Shown: one piece after another, positions 1-8,693 of the stretch
Numbering within the stretch: position 1 is the stretch's first letter
Layout of the letters: every line of letters begins with the position of its first letter
Notes under the pieces: model-generated
The model's database searches: none
The model's input: the letters and a program-made list of their open reading frames with translations, nothing else
Told to the model about the DNA's origin: nothing
DNA from: Microbulbifer sp. YPW16
Lineage (GTDB): Bacteria; Pseudomonadota; Gammaproteobacteria; Pseudomonadales; Cellvibrionaceae
Length of the DNA: 64,000 nt
Direction of reading: 5' to 3'
Assembly (NCBI RefSeq): GCF_021290385.1
Contig: NZ_CP089928.1
Coordinates: 4,110,001 to 4,174,000 of the forward strand
Position numbers and translations under genes: made by a program

Positions 1-1
1 C

Positions 2-124
2 ATGGTGGGGGCGGTTGTCGTGGGTGTTGTGGTATTTCATGAGTCACTATCGGTGATCAAGGTAGTCAGCCTGTGCTTTCTCGTCGCTGGTGTTATCGGC
101 CTTAAGTGGTCAAGCGGAGCTTAG
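2..124 (+). CDS. SMR-family small multidrug transporter, C-terminal fragment (cut by window edge)
   Basis: The first 40 codons of the window read as the C-terminus of a small multidrug resistance (EmrE/QacE/SugE type) inner-membrane transporter. The visible part has a hydrophobic Val/Gly-rich helix, the segment VVFHESLSVIKVV, which matches the 'hFgEplsl' turn before the last helix, and a fourth helix ending in GVIGLKWSSGA and TAG. SMR proteins are about 105-110 residues with four helices, so roughly two thirds of the gene lies upstream of the window. The frame is open to the left edge; the ATG at base 2 is an internal Met codon and probably not the start. The catalytic membrane Glu of helix 1 is outside the window, so whether it is a drug exporter or a guanidinium exporter cannot be told. 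The family call rests on a short stretch. Confidence 0.6.
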   Translation: MVGAVVVGVVVFHESLSVIKVVSLCFLVAGVIGLKWSSGA

Positions 125-812
125 TCACCCAGGGTTCGGGGCGCTCCCAGCTCGCCCCGACTTGATAGCTGGTATCGAGGATAGATGCGAAGGTTGGCAA
201 ATCGACGGGAGATAATGCTTTTCCCGTCGTATTAGCTTCCACCAGAAGGAAGAAGAAATGCGCTTTTTCCAACCCGTGACGTCGGCATAATGAGACGTCT
301 TCGGGGTAAGGTTTGCCTCGGGTTACCGTTCTCAATGCTTACGGGCTGGCCCGAATTTTTATTTCCACCCGCTTTCCCGTGCTGCTTTGCCGTTAACGTC
401 CCCTGAATTGTTGGTCCAGGTATGAAAGTGGCATGCGCTGGATACAGGACTGGTACGCCAGTATGCGCCTCTTTTGTGCGCTGCTTCTCAGGGGACGTAC
501 GGTCACTTTTTTGCTGTTTACTCTGTTTCACTTTCGTGACTAGAATCTTTCACTCAGCCATTTGGGTGATCCTCCATGGCTGTGATGTCAAAAATAATAA
601 GTTTTAAAAATAATAAATTTATCCCAATAAAAATCAGCGACAACACGCCAAATCATCATCAAACGCCGGCATACCGCTGTATGTCCAGGGTATCGTATTG
701 CCTTAGTCAATTTCTCGATTCGCCGGCCAGCCTCAAAGGTATGTAGTTCTCCTTTCAATTGATCGTTGACGTGTTGCCAAATCAAGTTCACAGAGAGAAT
801 GAGGTTCGGCGC
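125..812. other. Intergenic region without a supported gene
   Basis: No open frame here has a recognisable protein or a convincing ribosome site. A perfect 8-bp inverted repeat, TCGGGGCG and CGCCCCGA with a 9-nt loop, lies at 136-160, 11 bases after the SMR stop. It has no T tract, so it is at most a weak terminator or a stabilising hairpin. From about 590 to 680 the sequence becomes distinctly AT-rich (runs such as aaaaataataa), which would suit a promoter region for the lipase gene, but I cannot assign -35/-10 boxes with confidence. A 77-codon minus-strand frame (102-335) looks like chance. Confidence 0.5.
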
Positions 813-3359
813 ATGATAAAGAGACTTACCCCCGTTTACCTCGGGATCATTTCCCTGTTTTTCCTCCAGCTGCCCCTGGTTGCCAACGCATCCAATTTAC
901 CCGCGGACAGGTACACGCTGACGCTTTCCCATAGTGGCAAATGTGTCAATGTGCCCGGCGGCAGCACTTCCAGTAACATCCAGCTGGAGCAGGCCGGCTG
1001 CTCGGGCTCGGCGGTGCAGAATTTCGATATCAGTTCGGTGGGCGACGGTTATTACCGGCTCGTCAACGTAAACAGCGGTAAGGCCATGCGGGTGCAGTCC
1101 GGCTCGAAATCGGACGGCGCGGCTGTGGTGCAGTATAGCTGGTACGACTATGGCTCCCAGCACTTCCTGCCGCAAAGAAACGGCAGCGGCTATATCCTGC
1201 GCAACCGCAACTCGGGCAAGTGCGTCGAGCTCTCGGGTGCATCGCAGGGTGACGGGGCGCGGCTGGTGCAGATGTCCTGTACCGGCTCACCGCAGCAGAC
1301 CTTTGCCATCGACCCCACCATCGACGGCGAGCGCACCCTGGCACCCGGCAGGTATACGGCCAGGGCAGTGCACTCGGGCCTGTGCCTGGATGTTCCCTCG
1401 TCCAGTACCGCCAATGGCAGGCAGCTTCAGCAGTGGAGCTGCAATGGCACCGCCGCACAGCAGTTCGACTTTGTTTACGCCGGTGGCGGGCAGTACGAGA
1501 TCATCAACGTCAACAGCGGCAAGTGTGTCGACATCTACTGGGGCCAGAGCGGCAATGGCACTCCAGTGCAGCAATACAGCTGCAACCAGGGCAATAACCA
1601 GCGCTTCCTGGTCGAGGGCACCGGTGACGGCGAGTTTTTTATCAAAAGCATTCTGTCGGGCAACAAGCCGATCGATGTCTCCGATGTCTCAATGAATGCT
1701 GGCGCCGACATCCATCTCTGGGACGAGCATGGTGGTGATAACCAGAAGTGGACGCTGGAGCCAGTGGTCTACGCGGCCGCGGTGCAGGACGGCATCTACA
1801 ATATTGTCGCCCGTCACAGTGGCAAATGCCTGGATGTACCCGGGTCCAGCACATCCACGGGCACCCAGTTGCAGCAGTACTCCTGTAACGGTACCAGTGC
1901 GCAGACCTTCGAGTTGGTTCACCAGGCCGACGGCTACTACAAGATCCAGAACACCAACAGTGGCCTTTCACTGTCGGTGCGGGATTTTGCCGGCGCCGCC
2001 GGCGCGGCCATCGAGCAGGGCGAGGGCTTTGGCAGTGACAACCAGCTTTTCCGCTTTGTGCCCTACGATTCCGGCTACGTAATACGGCCCAAGTCCAGCT
2101 ACCAGTGCCTGGATGTGAACAACAGCCCGTTCAGTTCCGGTTACCAGGAACTGGAGCAATACACCTGCAACTACGACAACAACCAGGTCTTTGAGCTACA
2201 GCCTCTATCAACCCCAGCCAGTTATGCGGCAGCGCAGGTTGCCAACAATGAAACCGTTGTCCTTTTGCACGGCTTTGCCGGCTGGGGCCGCAATGAATTG
2301 TTCGGTTTCAAGTACTGGGGCGGTGGCTGGAAGGGCAAGCGGGACCTGCAGGAAGTCCTGAAGTCCCAGGGGCACGACACCGTGACCCTGGCAGTGGGGC
2401 CGCTCAGTTCCAACTGGGACCGGGCGGTAGAGGCCTACTACCAGCTGAAGGGCGGCTGTGTGAACTATGGGGCAACCCATGCCGCGACCCACGGGCACAG
2501 CCAGTTTGGCCGCTGTTTCAGCGGGCTGCTGCCGGACTGGGATGCCTCCAGCAAGATCCACATCATTGCCCACAGCCAGGGCGGCCAGACGGCCCGTGTA
2601 CTGCTCAAGCTGCTGCGGGACGGCTCGCCGGAGGAGAACTACGAATCCGGCAGTGTGTTCGAGGGCGGCAGGAACTGGGTGCACAGCATCACCACGGTTT
2701 CCACGCCCCACAACGGCACCACACTCACCGAGTTCTTCAACCCGCTGGATATTACCGAGCAGCTGGTGACCTCCATTTACCGCGCGGCGGGGCTGGTCAG
2801 TGGCGAGAACGTGATCTACGACCTGAAGCTGGACCAGTGGGCGCTGACACGGCAGTCCGGGGAGAGCTGGGATGACTACTTCCTGCGCGTGAAGGACCAC
2901 CGCCTGTGGGAGGACTCGCTGGATACGTCCCTCTATGACCTGAGTGCGGAGGGTGCGCCCTATATCTATGGTGGCGCCATCACTTACCCGGATGTGTACT
3001 ACTTCTCTTTCTCGAACCAGTCCACCTTCAAGGGACTGTTCACGAAAAAGCAGTACCCTGTTGCTTCCACCTTCCTGCCGTTTATGCCGCAGTCCCTGTT
3101 TATGGGGCAGTACAAGAACAGCAACCTGGGCGTGGATGCCAGCTGGTTCGCCAATGACAGCGTGGTGAACACCAACAGCATGGTGGCGCCGATGGGTGCC
3201 CCTTACCAGGACTACAACGGCTTGCCCGTACCCGGCGTATGGCAGCATATGGGCAAAAAGTCCGGCTGGGACCACCTGGATGTAACCGGGATGTTCACCC
3301 TGAAGGATATCAATCCGATGTACCTGGACCATGTGGAGATCCTGAAGTCCCTGGATTGA
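813..3359 (+). CDS. Secreted family I.5-type lipase with three N-terminal ricin-B lectin domains
   Basis: Predicted 848-residue exported triacylglycerol lipase. The ATG at 813 starts a typical signal peptide (MIKRLTPVYLG, hydrophobic core, cleavage near VANAS) and has a GAGG-type ribosome site. Three tandem beta-trefoil ricin-B (CBM13) domains follow, about residues 30-175, 178-335 and 338-475, with repeated 'SGKCLDV...Q.W.C....Q.F' units. From about residue 485 the protein matches the thermostable Bacillus/Geobacillus family I.5 lipases closely: VVLLHGFAGWGRNELFGFKYW, LAVGPLSSNWDRA and AHSQGGQTAR. Counted catalytic triad: Ser588 (AHSQGG), Asp782 (WFANDSVVN) and His821 (WDHLDVTG). The four zinc ligands of that family are also in register: Asp536, His556, His562 and Asp674. 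The lectin part presumably anchors the enzyme to polysaccharide or glycosylated surfaces. It stands alone and is followed by a terminator. A lipase of this family with three lectin domains is unusual. Confidence 0.93.
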   Translation: MIKRLTPVYLGIISLFFLQLPLVANASNLPADRYTLTLSHSGKCVNVPGGSTSSNIQLEQAGCSGSAVQNFDISSVGDGYYRLVNVNSGKAMRVQSGSKSDGAAVVQYSWYDYGSQHFLPQRNGSGYILRNRNSGKCVELSGASQGDGARLVQMSCTGSPQQTFAIDPTIDGERTLAPGRYTARAVHSGLCLDVPSSSTANGRQLQQWSCNGTAAQQFDFVYAGGGQYEIINVNSGKCVDIYWGQSGNGTPVQQYSCNQGNNQRFLVEGTGDGEFFIKSILSGNKPIDVSDVSMNAGADIHLWDEHGGDNQKWTLEPVVYAAAVQDGIYNIVARHSGKCLDVPGSSTSTGTQLQQYSCNGTSAQTFELVHQADGYYKIQNTNSGLSLSVRDFAGAAGAAIEQGEGFGSDNQLFRFVPYDSGYVIRPKSSYQCLDVNNSPFSSGYQELEQYTCNYDNNQVFELQPLSTPASYAAAQVANNETVVLLHGFAGWGRNELFGFKYWGGGWKGKRDLQEVLKSQGHDTVTLAVGPLSSNWDRAVEAYYQLKGGCVNYGATHAATHGHSQFGRCFSGLLPDWDASSKIHIIAHSQGGQTARVLLKLLRDGSPEENYESGSVFEGGRNWVHSITTVSTPHNGTTLTEFFNPLDITEQLVTSIYRAAGLVSGENVIYDLKLDQWALTRQSGESWDDYFLRVKDHRLWEDSLDTSLYDLSAEGAPYIYGGAITYPDVYYFSFSNQSTFKGLFTKKQYPVASTFLPFMPQSLFMGQYKNSNLGVDASWFANDSVVNTNSMVAPMGAPYQDYNGLPVPGVWQHMGKKSGWDHLDVTGMFTLKDINPMYLDHVEILKSLD

Positions 3360-3425
3360 GGCGTAAACTTTTCGTAAGGAAGTGAGAGAGAAGGGGACCC
3401 CGGTAGCTGCGGGTCCCGAGTCAGG

Positions 3426-3453
3426 GCCAGCCCGGATAGCGGGCTGGCTTTTT
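3426..3453 (+). terminator. Rho-independent terminator of the lipase gene
   Basis: A perfect 9-bp stem, GCCAGCCCG and CGGGCTGGC, with a 5-nt loop is followed directly by TTTTTATT, 66 bases after the lipase stop. A second smaller hairpin (GGGACCC and GGGTCCC, about 3394-3417) sits just before it. Confidence 0.9.
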
Positions 3454-3504
3454 ATTGCCGGTTTGTGCAGTAGAGGCCCCGGAATGGCCGTCGGCCAGCC
3501 TGGC

Positions 3505-4878
3505 TTACCCGGTACTGATTTCGTAGCAGGGAATATATTCCTTGCCGGGCAGCTTCATCCGTTGCTGCTTCGCGAAGGATGCCAGCAAGGTATCCATACT
3601 GCGCATAAGCTCGGGGTCGCCGCGTAACTGGAAGGGCCCATTTTCCTGCACATTGCAGATACCCTCGTTTTTGACATTGCCGGAGACGATGCCGGAGAAG
3701 GCCCGGCGCAGGTTGGCGGCCAGCAGGTAGGGGGCCTGGTTGGAATGCAGTTCCAGGTTATGCATGTTCTCGTGCGTGGGGATAAATGGCCGTTGGAACT
3801 CGGTGGATACCTTCAGTTGCCAGTTGAAGTAGTAGGCATCCCCGGATGCCTTGCGGTACTCCTTGACCTGCTGGATACCGGCCGCCATTTGCCGTGCAAC
3901 TTCCGCCGGGTCGTCGATGATGATCTGGTAGCGTGACCTGGCTTCCTCGCCCAGGGTAGAGGCAATAAACTGGTCGATGCGGATAAAGTAGTCCGCGGCA
4001 CTGGCCGGGCCGGTGAAAATGACCGGGAAGGGTTGCTCCCGGTTCTCCTCGTGCAGGAGGATCCCCATCAGGTAGAGGATTTCCTCCGCGGTACCGGCCC
4101 CACCGGGGAAAACGACAATGCCATGGCCGGTGCGTACGAAAGCCTCCAGCCGCTTCTCGATATCCGGCATTATCACCAGCTGGTTGACGATCGGGTTGGG
4201 TGCCTCTGCCGCAATAATCCCCGGCTCGGTAATGCCGAGGTACTGTCCGTGCCGGTCGCGCTGCTTGGCATGCCCGATGGTGGCCCCTTTCATCGGGCCC
4301 TTCATTGCGCCGGGTCCGCAGCCAGTGCAGATATCGAGGTAGCGCAGGGCCATCTCGTAACCCACCTGCTTGGTGTAGTCGTATTCCTCCGATGAAATGG
4401 AGTGCCCACCCCAGCAGACCACCAGCCTCGGGGAGCGAGACCGGTCAAAGGTGCCGGCATTGCGCAGGATATGAAACACCGCGTCGGTGATACCCTGGGC
4501 AGAAACCAGGTCATAGCGGGGATCGCCGGTAATTTCACTGTTGACATAGATAATGTCGCGGAGCACGGAAAACAGGTGTTCGCTGATCCCGCGAATCATC
4601 TTGCCATCGACAAAGGCGATCCCCGGGGCGTTGCGGACATTGAGCTTGACACTGCGCTCGGTCGGGATAACCGAGATGTCGAAATCGGAGTACCTCTCGA
4701 GCAGTTCCTTGCCGTCGTCCATAAAGCCGCCGCTATTGAGAACGGCCAGGGAGCAGTTGCGGAAAATCTGGTACTGGGGGCCGCGGCTGTCGTCCGTAAG
4801 CTTGTTGATTTCATACTTGGACAGAATGTCGAACTGTCCTACGGGTGATACCTGTGCATCGACGAGATCGCTGGTCAT
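3505..4878 (-). CDS. ppnN: Nucleotide 5'-monophosphate nucleosidase (LOG family)
   Basis: 457-residue cytosolic enzyme of the YgdH/PpnN type, which splits purine and pyrimidine 5'-monophosphates to free base and ribose 5-phosphate; the E. coli protein is 454 residues. Visible family blocks are DILSKYEINKL near the N-terminus, FRNCSLAVLNSG, VVCWGGHSI, CTGCGPGAMKGPMKG, IIMPDIEKRLEAFVR, the nucleotide/phosphate loop PGGAGTAEE and the C-terminal MKLPGKEYIPCYEI. All catalytic-domain blocks are intact. The frame is open further upstream, but the ATG at 4878 aligns with the E. coli N-terminus and has a GAGGG ribosome site, so it is preferred. It converges on the lipase gene and does not form an operon with the downstream-ending injection-system genes. 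Confidence 0.95.
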   Translation of the reverse strand: MTSDLVDAQVSPVGQFDILSKYEINKLTDDSRGPQYQIFRNCSLAVLNSGGFMDDGKELLERYSDFDISVIPTERSVKLNVRNAPGIAFVDGKMIRGISEHLFSVLRDIIYVNSEITGDPRYDLVSAQGITDAVFHILRNAGTFDRSRSPRLVVCWGGHSISSEEYDYTKQVGYEMALRYLDICTGCGPGAMKGPMKGATIGHAKQRDRHGQYLGITEPGIIAAEAPNPIVNQLVIMPDIEKRLEAFVRTGHGIVVFPGGAGTAEEILYLMGILLHEENREQPFPVIFTGPASAADYFIRIDQFIASTLGEEARSRYQIIIDDPAEVARQMAAGIQQVKEYRKASGDAYYFNWQLKVSTEFQRPFIPTHENMHNLELHSNQAPYLLAANLRRAFSGIVSGNVKNEGICNVQENGPFQLRGDPELMRSMDTLLASFAKQQRMKLPGKEYIPCYEISTG

Positions 4879-5191
4879 GCATCCCTCAAGTGGCGCGGAA
4901 AACTTCAGAGTACAGGAATTGCTGTACGTGGGATATAGCATTGTAAGACAGGGTTTTGCTCCTGCCCCGTTCAACAACCTCGAATGCCCTGATCAGGAAT
5001 GCTTCCAGGTGTAATCAGGTTCTGGCGTTGAATTTATTCTCCTTGGAGCGGATTTCCCTGACTGCCATTGAGTATATTCACTGACGGCCCTTTTCGCCTT
5101 AAAGGGCATGGCCACTCTGCCCCAGAATTGGCTTTCCACCAGTCCTGGCTTGATTACAGCTTTGGCACCCAGGGGCATACAGCGACCGACG
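4879..5191. other. Intergenic region between injection-system operon end and ppnN
   Basis: 313 bases with no gene. It must hold the ppnN promoter and the 3' end of the injection-system transcript. A perfect 7-bp hairpin, GCCCTTT and AAAGGGC with a 7-nt loop, occurs at 5087-5107, about 85 bases beyond the last stop codon. It lacks a T tract on the minus strand, so a classical terminator is not evident. Confidence 0.5.
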
Positions 5192-8100
5192 CTAGACAAT
5201 CCGTTCCATGATATCCCCGGCGAGTTCGCGGACGTCAATGTCGGGGTAGGTGAATTCGGCGTCAGAGAAGTCGAGCTGCAGGCCGTTTTCCTCGTCCCAG
5301 CTGGCGGGCTGGAAGATGGAGACTTCGAGGCCCGAGCCGAACGAGGCCAGCGTTTCATCCCAGCGCTCGCTCCACACTTCGCCGTAGAGTGCCACACTGG
5401 CGGCGACCTGGCCGTAGACGCCGACCCGGAAAGACGGCGTGAAGGATCCTTCCAGGTCGAGTTCCAGTGACAGTCCTGCCAGTGGTGTCCAGTCCAGAGC
5501 CAGGTCGGCACCGGCATCCACCTCGAAATCCAGCGCAGCAGTGATGCCTACTTCGCCAGTCAGGTCGGCAACCGCGGCCCCAACCCCCAGACCGCCGCCA
5601 ATATCCAGTTCGATACCAGCATCCATGCCGAAGTTCAGGTGGCTCTCACCGTGAATCACGGCCGAATCCGGATCGCCGAGCGTGTATTCGATGTCAGCGT
5701 GGCTGTCGTCCAGGGTGGCGGGCCCGATCGTCGCATATCCGCGCAGGCCACCACCGATAAAGCCGAAAACACCGATCGAACCAACGACGGGAATGGTTAC
5801 CCCGAAGATCGGGAACTCGACCCTGGGGAAAGTCACCAGGTCCCGGTCGCGCTCGATGGCCTCAAACAGGGTGATCGAGGGGGGCAGGGCGATGCCGCCG
5901 GACAGGACAATCTCGTCGTCGGGGGTGTAGCGGACGCCGACGGTGCCGGTGAGGTAGGGGCCGAACTCGATCGAGATAGAACCACCACCCCAGGCTTCGA
6001 AGGTATCGATCGGGTCACCTGACTGGTCGAACTCGCCCTCCTCGGTGACGGGATAGTTGCCGATGGCGAAGTCGAAGGTGCCGGTCGCATTGCCGATCGC
6101 CAGGTCGCCCTCGCCGCGCAGGATCAAACCGCCGTTATCGAAGGTCGCGTCCAGTGTGCCGGTCACCCCCGGGATGGCGAAATCGGCCGAGCCGGTGCCG
6201 CCCAGCGCCCAGGCGCTGGTTTCGGGGTCGTAGGTCACGTTCACCGTCACCGTTGCGTTCTCGACCGCTGGCCAGGCTGAGGTGTCCAGTGTGACCGTGC
6301 CACCGATCGAGATGCCTTCCTCTTCGCTGTAGCCGATCTCGATGGTGGCAGGCTCGGACTGGCCGGGCAGCTGCACGGTTGCCTCACCGTCGAAGAGGAA
6401 GTTCTGTTCCTCGTCGATGCCCACGTGGATCGTGCCGGACTGCAGGCCGGGGACAACGCCTTCGGTGATACCCAGCTCGCCATCGAAGCTCCATGCCTCG
6501 TCCTCGTAGCGGACGGTGATGAAGGCCGGGTCGACGAAATCAAAGTCGAAATCGAAGTTGCCCTCGATCGCGGTGCCTGTGGCAATCACGGTGCCACTGC
6601 CGATCTGGTCCAGTTCGAAGGCGGCGGCGCCGCGGAAGAGTAATCCCTCGTCGCCCATGGCGACCGCTATATTCGCCTCGGTGACCTGGAAGAAGCCAAA
6701 GTCCAGCTGGTCAGTGGGGATGTCGACATCCAGGCCGATCCCATATTCCGTGAGTCCGACGGTAGCCTGGAAGCCATCGAACATGGGGTGGGTCGAGGTC
6801 AGCGTCGCCGACAGCTCCATCGCCCAGGCGTCGCTCAACCCGGCTTCGCTCAGCTCGAGGGGGCTTGCACCTTTAAGTTCCGCATGCCTCGCCCGTGCGC
6901 CCATCAATGCCTCGCGAACCTCGCTGCGGTCGATGTAGGCTCCATAGCCGTAGCGGCGATCGAAACGCAGCGGGAGCCTGATATCGGCGCCTACGACAAT
7001 CCTGTCGCCTTTAACTTTCTGTTTGGTATCGCGGTCGTAATAGGTACCGACGCCGCCCCGGACCCGGCCCGTGATTGCGCCGACCTCCTGATCCGGCTCG
7101 AGGGTCTCAGGATCAAGCCCCTGTTGGATCGTTGCCGATTCTATGCGGAAATTCTTGAAGAAATCGTCATCCTTGGCGCCCAGGGGCTGGCCGCGATAGG
7201 TTGGGTTCGCGAGATCCGAGACATCGACCCGCCGGTAGAACCCGCTCTCCTTGCCGAGAAACCAGAGCACCGTACTCGGTGCGCTTCCATCGCCCTTTGC
7301 GGCGAGTCCCAGTTCTTGCAACTCGTCGAGGGGCACCGCCTGAAGCAGCCGCCGCTGTCCGAACTTGATGTGCTTGGCGGCGATGATTTCGGCCACCGTC
7401 CAGGTGTCAACATCAGCGGCCACCTCGTCACCACCCGCGACGCGGTTGAAATGCAGGGCCTGTCCCCGCGGTGTGCGGGAGAAGCGCAGCACGTCGCGGT
7501 TTTCGTTACGGCCCTGGAAGAAATTGTCCTCTCGCGCACGGCGGAACAGGTCATTGATCTCTGCCAGGACCGTATTCCTGATCTGGGACCCGGAGGATGT
7601 ATTTGCGGACCCTTCCAGGAGCCAGACGTTCTCGATCGAATCGGGGCCGTCCAGCTGGTGCTCGCGGTAGTGGTCGACGTGATAGAAGGTTGCCTTGCCC
7701 TTTTTATTCCAGTTTGGGATCAGCAATTCGTCCCGGGCCAGAAGCTGGGCCTTGGTTCCGGACAGTATCTGGTTCGTTGCGCGGACTTTCAGGTAGTAGA
7801 CCGGATCACGGTCGCTCTCTGAAGCAGGGTTGGGGATAAAGGACTCGATGGCCGCTTCGATTTCATCCTTGTTTTCGCTGACATGTTGCGTCCACAGCCG
7901 GCGTTGCGCGGTATCGCGTTCTTCAGAGTGGGTTACGTATTCAAAGTCACGGCCCGAAATTAACTTGTCCGTCGTAATACCCCGCAGTGGGGATTTGCCC
8001 TTGATCTTGCCGTTGATCTTCGGCAACTCCAGCCTCGGCATGGTGAAAAGGCTTGGACTTTGGGCAAAGTCGAGGATAAAACCGCGATCGCTGCCTTCAC

Positions 8101-8692
8101 CCTCCCAGGTTTCACTGACCTCGACATCACCGGGATCGTCGCGCTGGATAACATAACCCTCGCTCGCGGCCTGGGACTGCTGCAGGACGTGCATTAGTTC
8201 GTGGGCGAGTACACGCAGGTCCCGGGGGTCGCTCGCTGCGAAGCCGTCGCGAAAGAAAATATGACGGCGCAGCGCGAAGGCCCGGGCATCGATGGCGTTA
8301 CCGACTTCGGCCGCTACCGGATCGTCGTGAATGCGGACACTGTCGAGCTTCCTGTGGAAGTGACGCTCCATCTGGTCGCGGGTTCCACTGGGGAGCGGGC
8401 GGCCGCCCTGGTCCACCCGGTCTACCAGTTTGCGGGAAAGGTCGGGTCCCAGTTCCGCCCGGCGGCCCGATGCCGAGAAGGGGCTGGGGGCAAGGTCTAC
8501 CGGTTGGCTCCCGAAGCGCTTCGCCGCATGGCGCGCCTCGGATTCGAAGCTGGTGTTCCGGGGCTCGATATACACCGGCTGATGGGATTGCCGTTGGGCC
8601 GTCGCGGCGGCGTCGGCAGGCACCTCGGTGCGCCGGGACCGGGTGGCCTCGGGAGCATCGGCTGTCTGCTTCTTTGCCTGCGTCTGTTCCAT
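5192..8692 (-). CDS. DUF4157 metallopeptidase-like protein, candidate eCIS cargo/toxin
   Basis: 1166 residues, last gene of the injection-system operon, starting 1 nt after the PASTA-protein stop. Residues about 1-75 are polar and probably disordered. About 95-175 form a DUF4157 domain with HIFFRDG and the zincin motif VLAHELMHVLQQ (His164, Glu165, His168). DUF4157 is a domain established as enriched in eCIS loci and linked to loaded effectors. About 335-375 contain VDHYREHQLDG (Asp340-His341), ENVWLL and an N-T-S-S-G-S element, which resembles an HNH/LHH nuclease-like motif; this reading is tentative. Residues about 600-950 are acidic, repetitive beta strands, and about 950-1110 are Gly-rich and moderately hydrophobic (IPVVGSIGVFGFIGGGLRG). 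The long beta part could be a structural delivery module or a membrane-active part. No signal peptide is visible, as expected for intracellular loading into the particle. The exact biochemical activity is unknown. Confidence 0.8.
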   Translation of the reverse strand: MEQTQAKKQTADAPEATRSRRTEVPADAAATAQRQSHQPVYIEPRNTSFESEARHAAKRFGSQPVDLAPSPFSASGRRAELGPDLSRKLVDRVDQGGRPLPSGTRDQMERHFHRKLDSVRIHDDPVAAEVGNAIDARAFALRRHIFFRDGFAASDPRDLRVLAHELMHVLQQSQAASEGYVIQRDDPGDVEVSETWEGEGSDRGFILDFAQSPSLFTMPRLELPKINGKIKGKSPLRGITTDKLISGRDFEYVTHSEERDTAQRRLWTQHVSENKDEIEAAIESFIPNPASESDRDPVYYLKVRATNQILSGTKAQLLARDELLIPNWNKKGKATFYHVDHYREHQLDGPDSIENVWLLEGSANTSSGSQIRNTVLAEINDLFRRAREDNFFQGRNENRDVLRFSRTPRGQALHFNRVAGGDEVAADVDTWTVAEIIAAKHIKFGQRRLLQAVPLDELQELGLAAKGDGSAPSTVLWFLGKESGFYRRVDVSDLANPTYRGQPLGAKDDDFFKNFRIESATIQQGLDPETLEPDQEVGAITGRVRGGVGTYYDRDTKQKVKGDRIVVGADIRLPLRFDRRYGYGAYIDRSEVREALMGARARHAELKGASPLELSEAGLSDAWAMELSATLTSTHPMFDGFQATVGLTEYGIGLDVDIPTDQLDFGFFQVTEANIAVAMGDEGLLFRGAAAFELDQIGSGTVIATGTAIEGNFDFDFDFVDPAFITVRYEDEAWSFDGELGITEGVVPGLQSGTIHVGIDEEQNFLFDGEATVQLPGQSEPATIEIGYSEEEGISIGGTVTLDTSAWPAVENATVTVNVTYDPETSAWALGGTGSADFAIPGVTGTLDATFDNGGLILRGEGDLAIGNATGTFDFAIGNYPVTEEGEFDQSGDPIDTFEAWGGGSISIEFGPYLTGTVGVRYTPDDEIVLSGGIALPPSITLFEAIERDRDLVTFPRVEFPIFGVTIPVVGSIGVFGFIGGGLRGYATIGPATLDDSHADIEYTLGDPDSAVIHGESHLNFGMDAGIELDIGGGLGVGAAVADLTGEVGITAALDFEVDAGADLALDWTPLAGLSLELDLEGSFTPSFRVGVYGQVAASVALYGEVWSERWDETLASFGSGLEVSIFQPASWDEENGLQLDFSDAEFTYPDIDVRELAGDIMERIV

Positions 8693-8693
8693 C

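Noticed and set aside
232..531. 99-codon minus-strand frame near the left end
   Set aside because: Polar, low-complexity product with no domain and no ribosome site.
2208..3332. 374-codon minus-strand open frame
   Set aside because: Antisense to the lipase domain, whose motifs are unambiguous on the plus strand.
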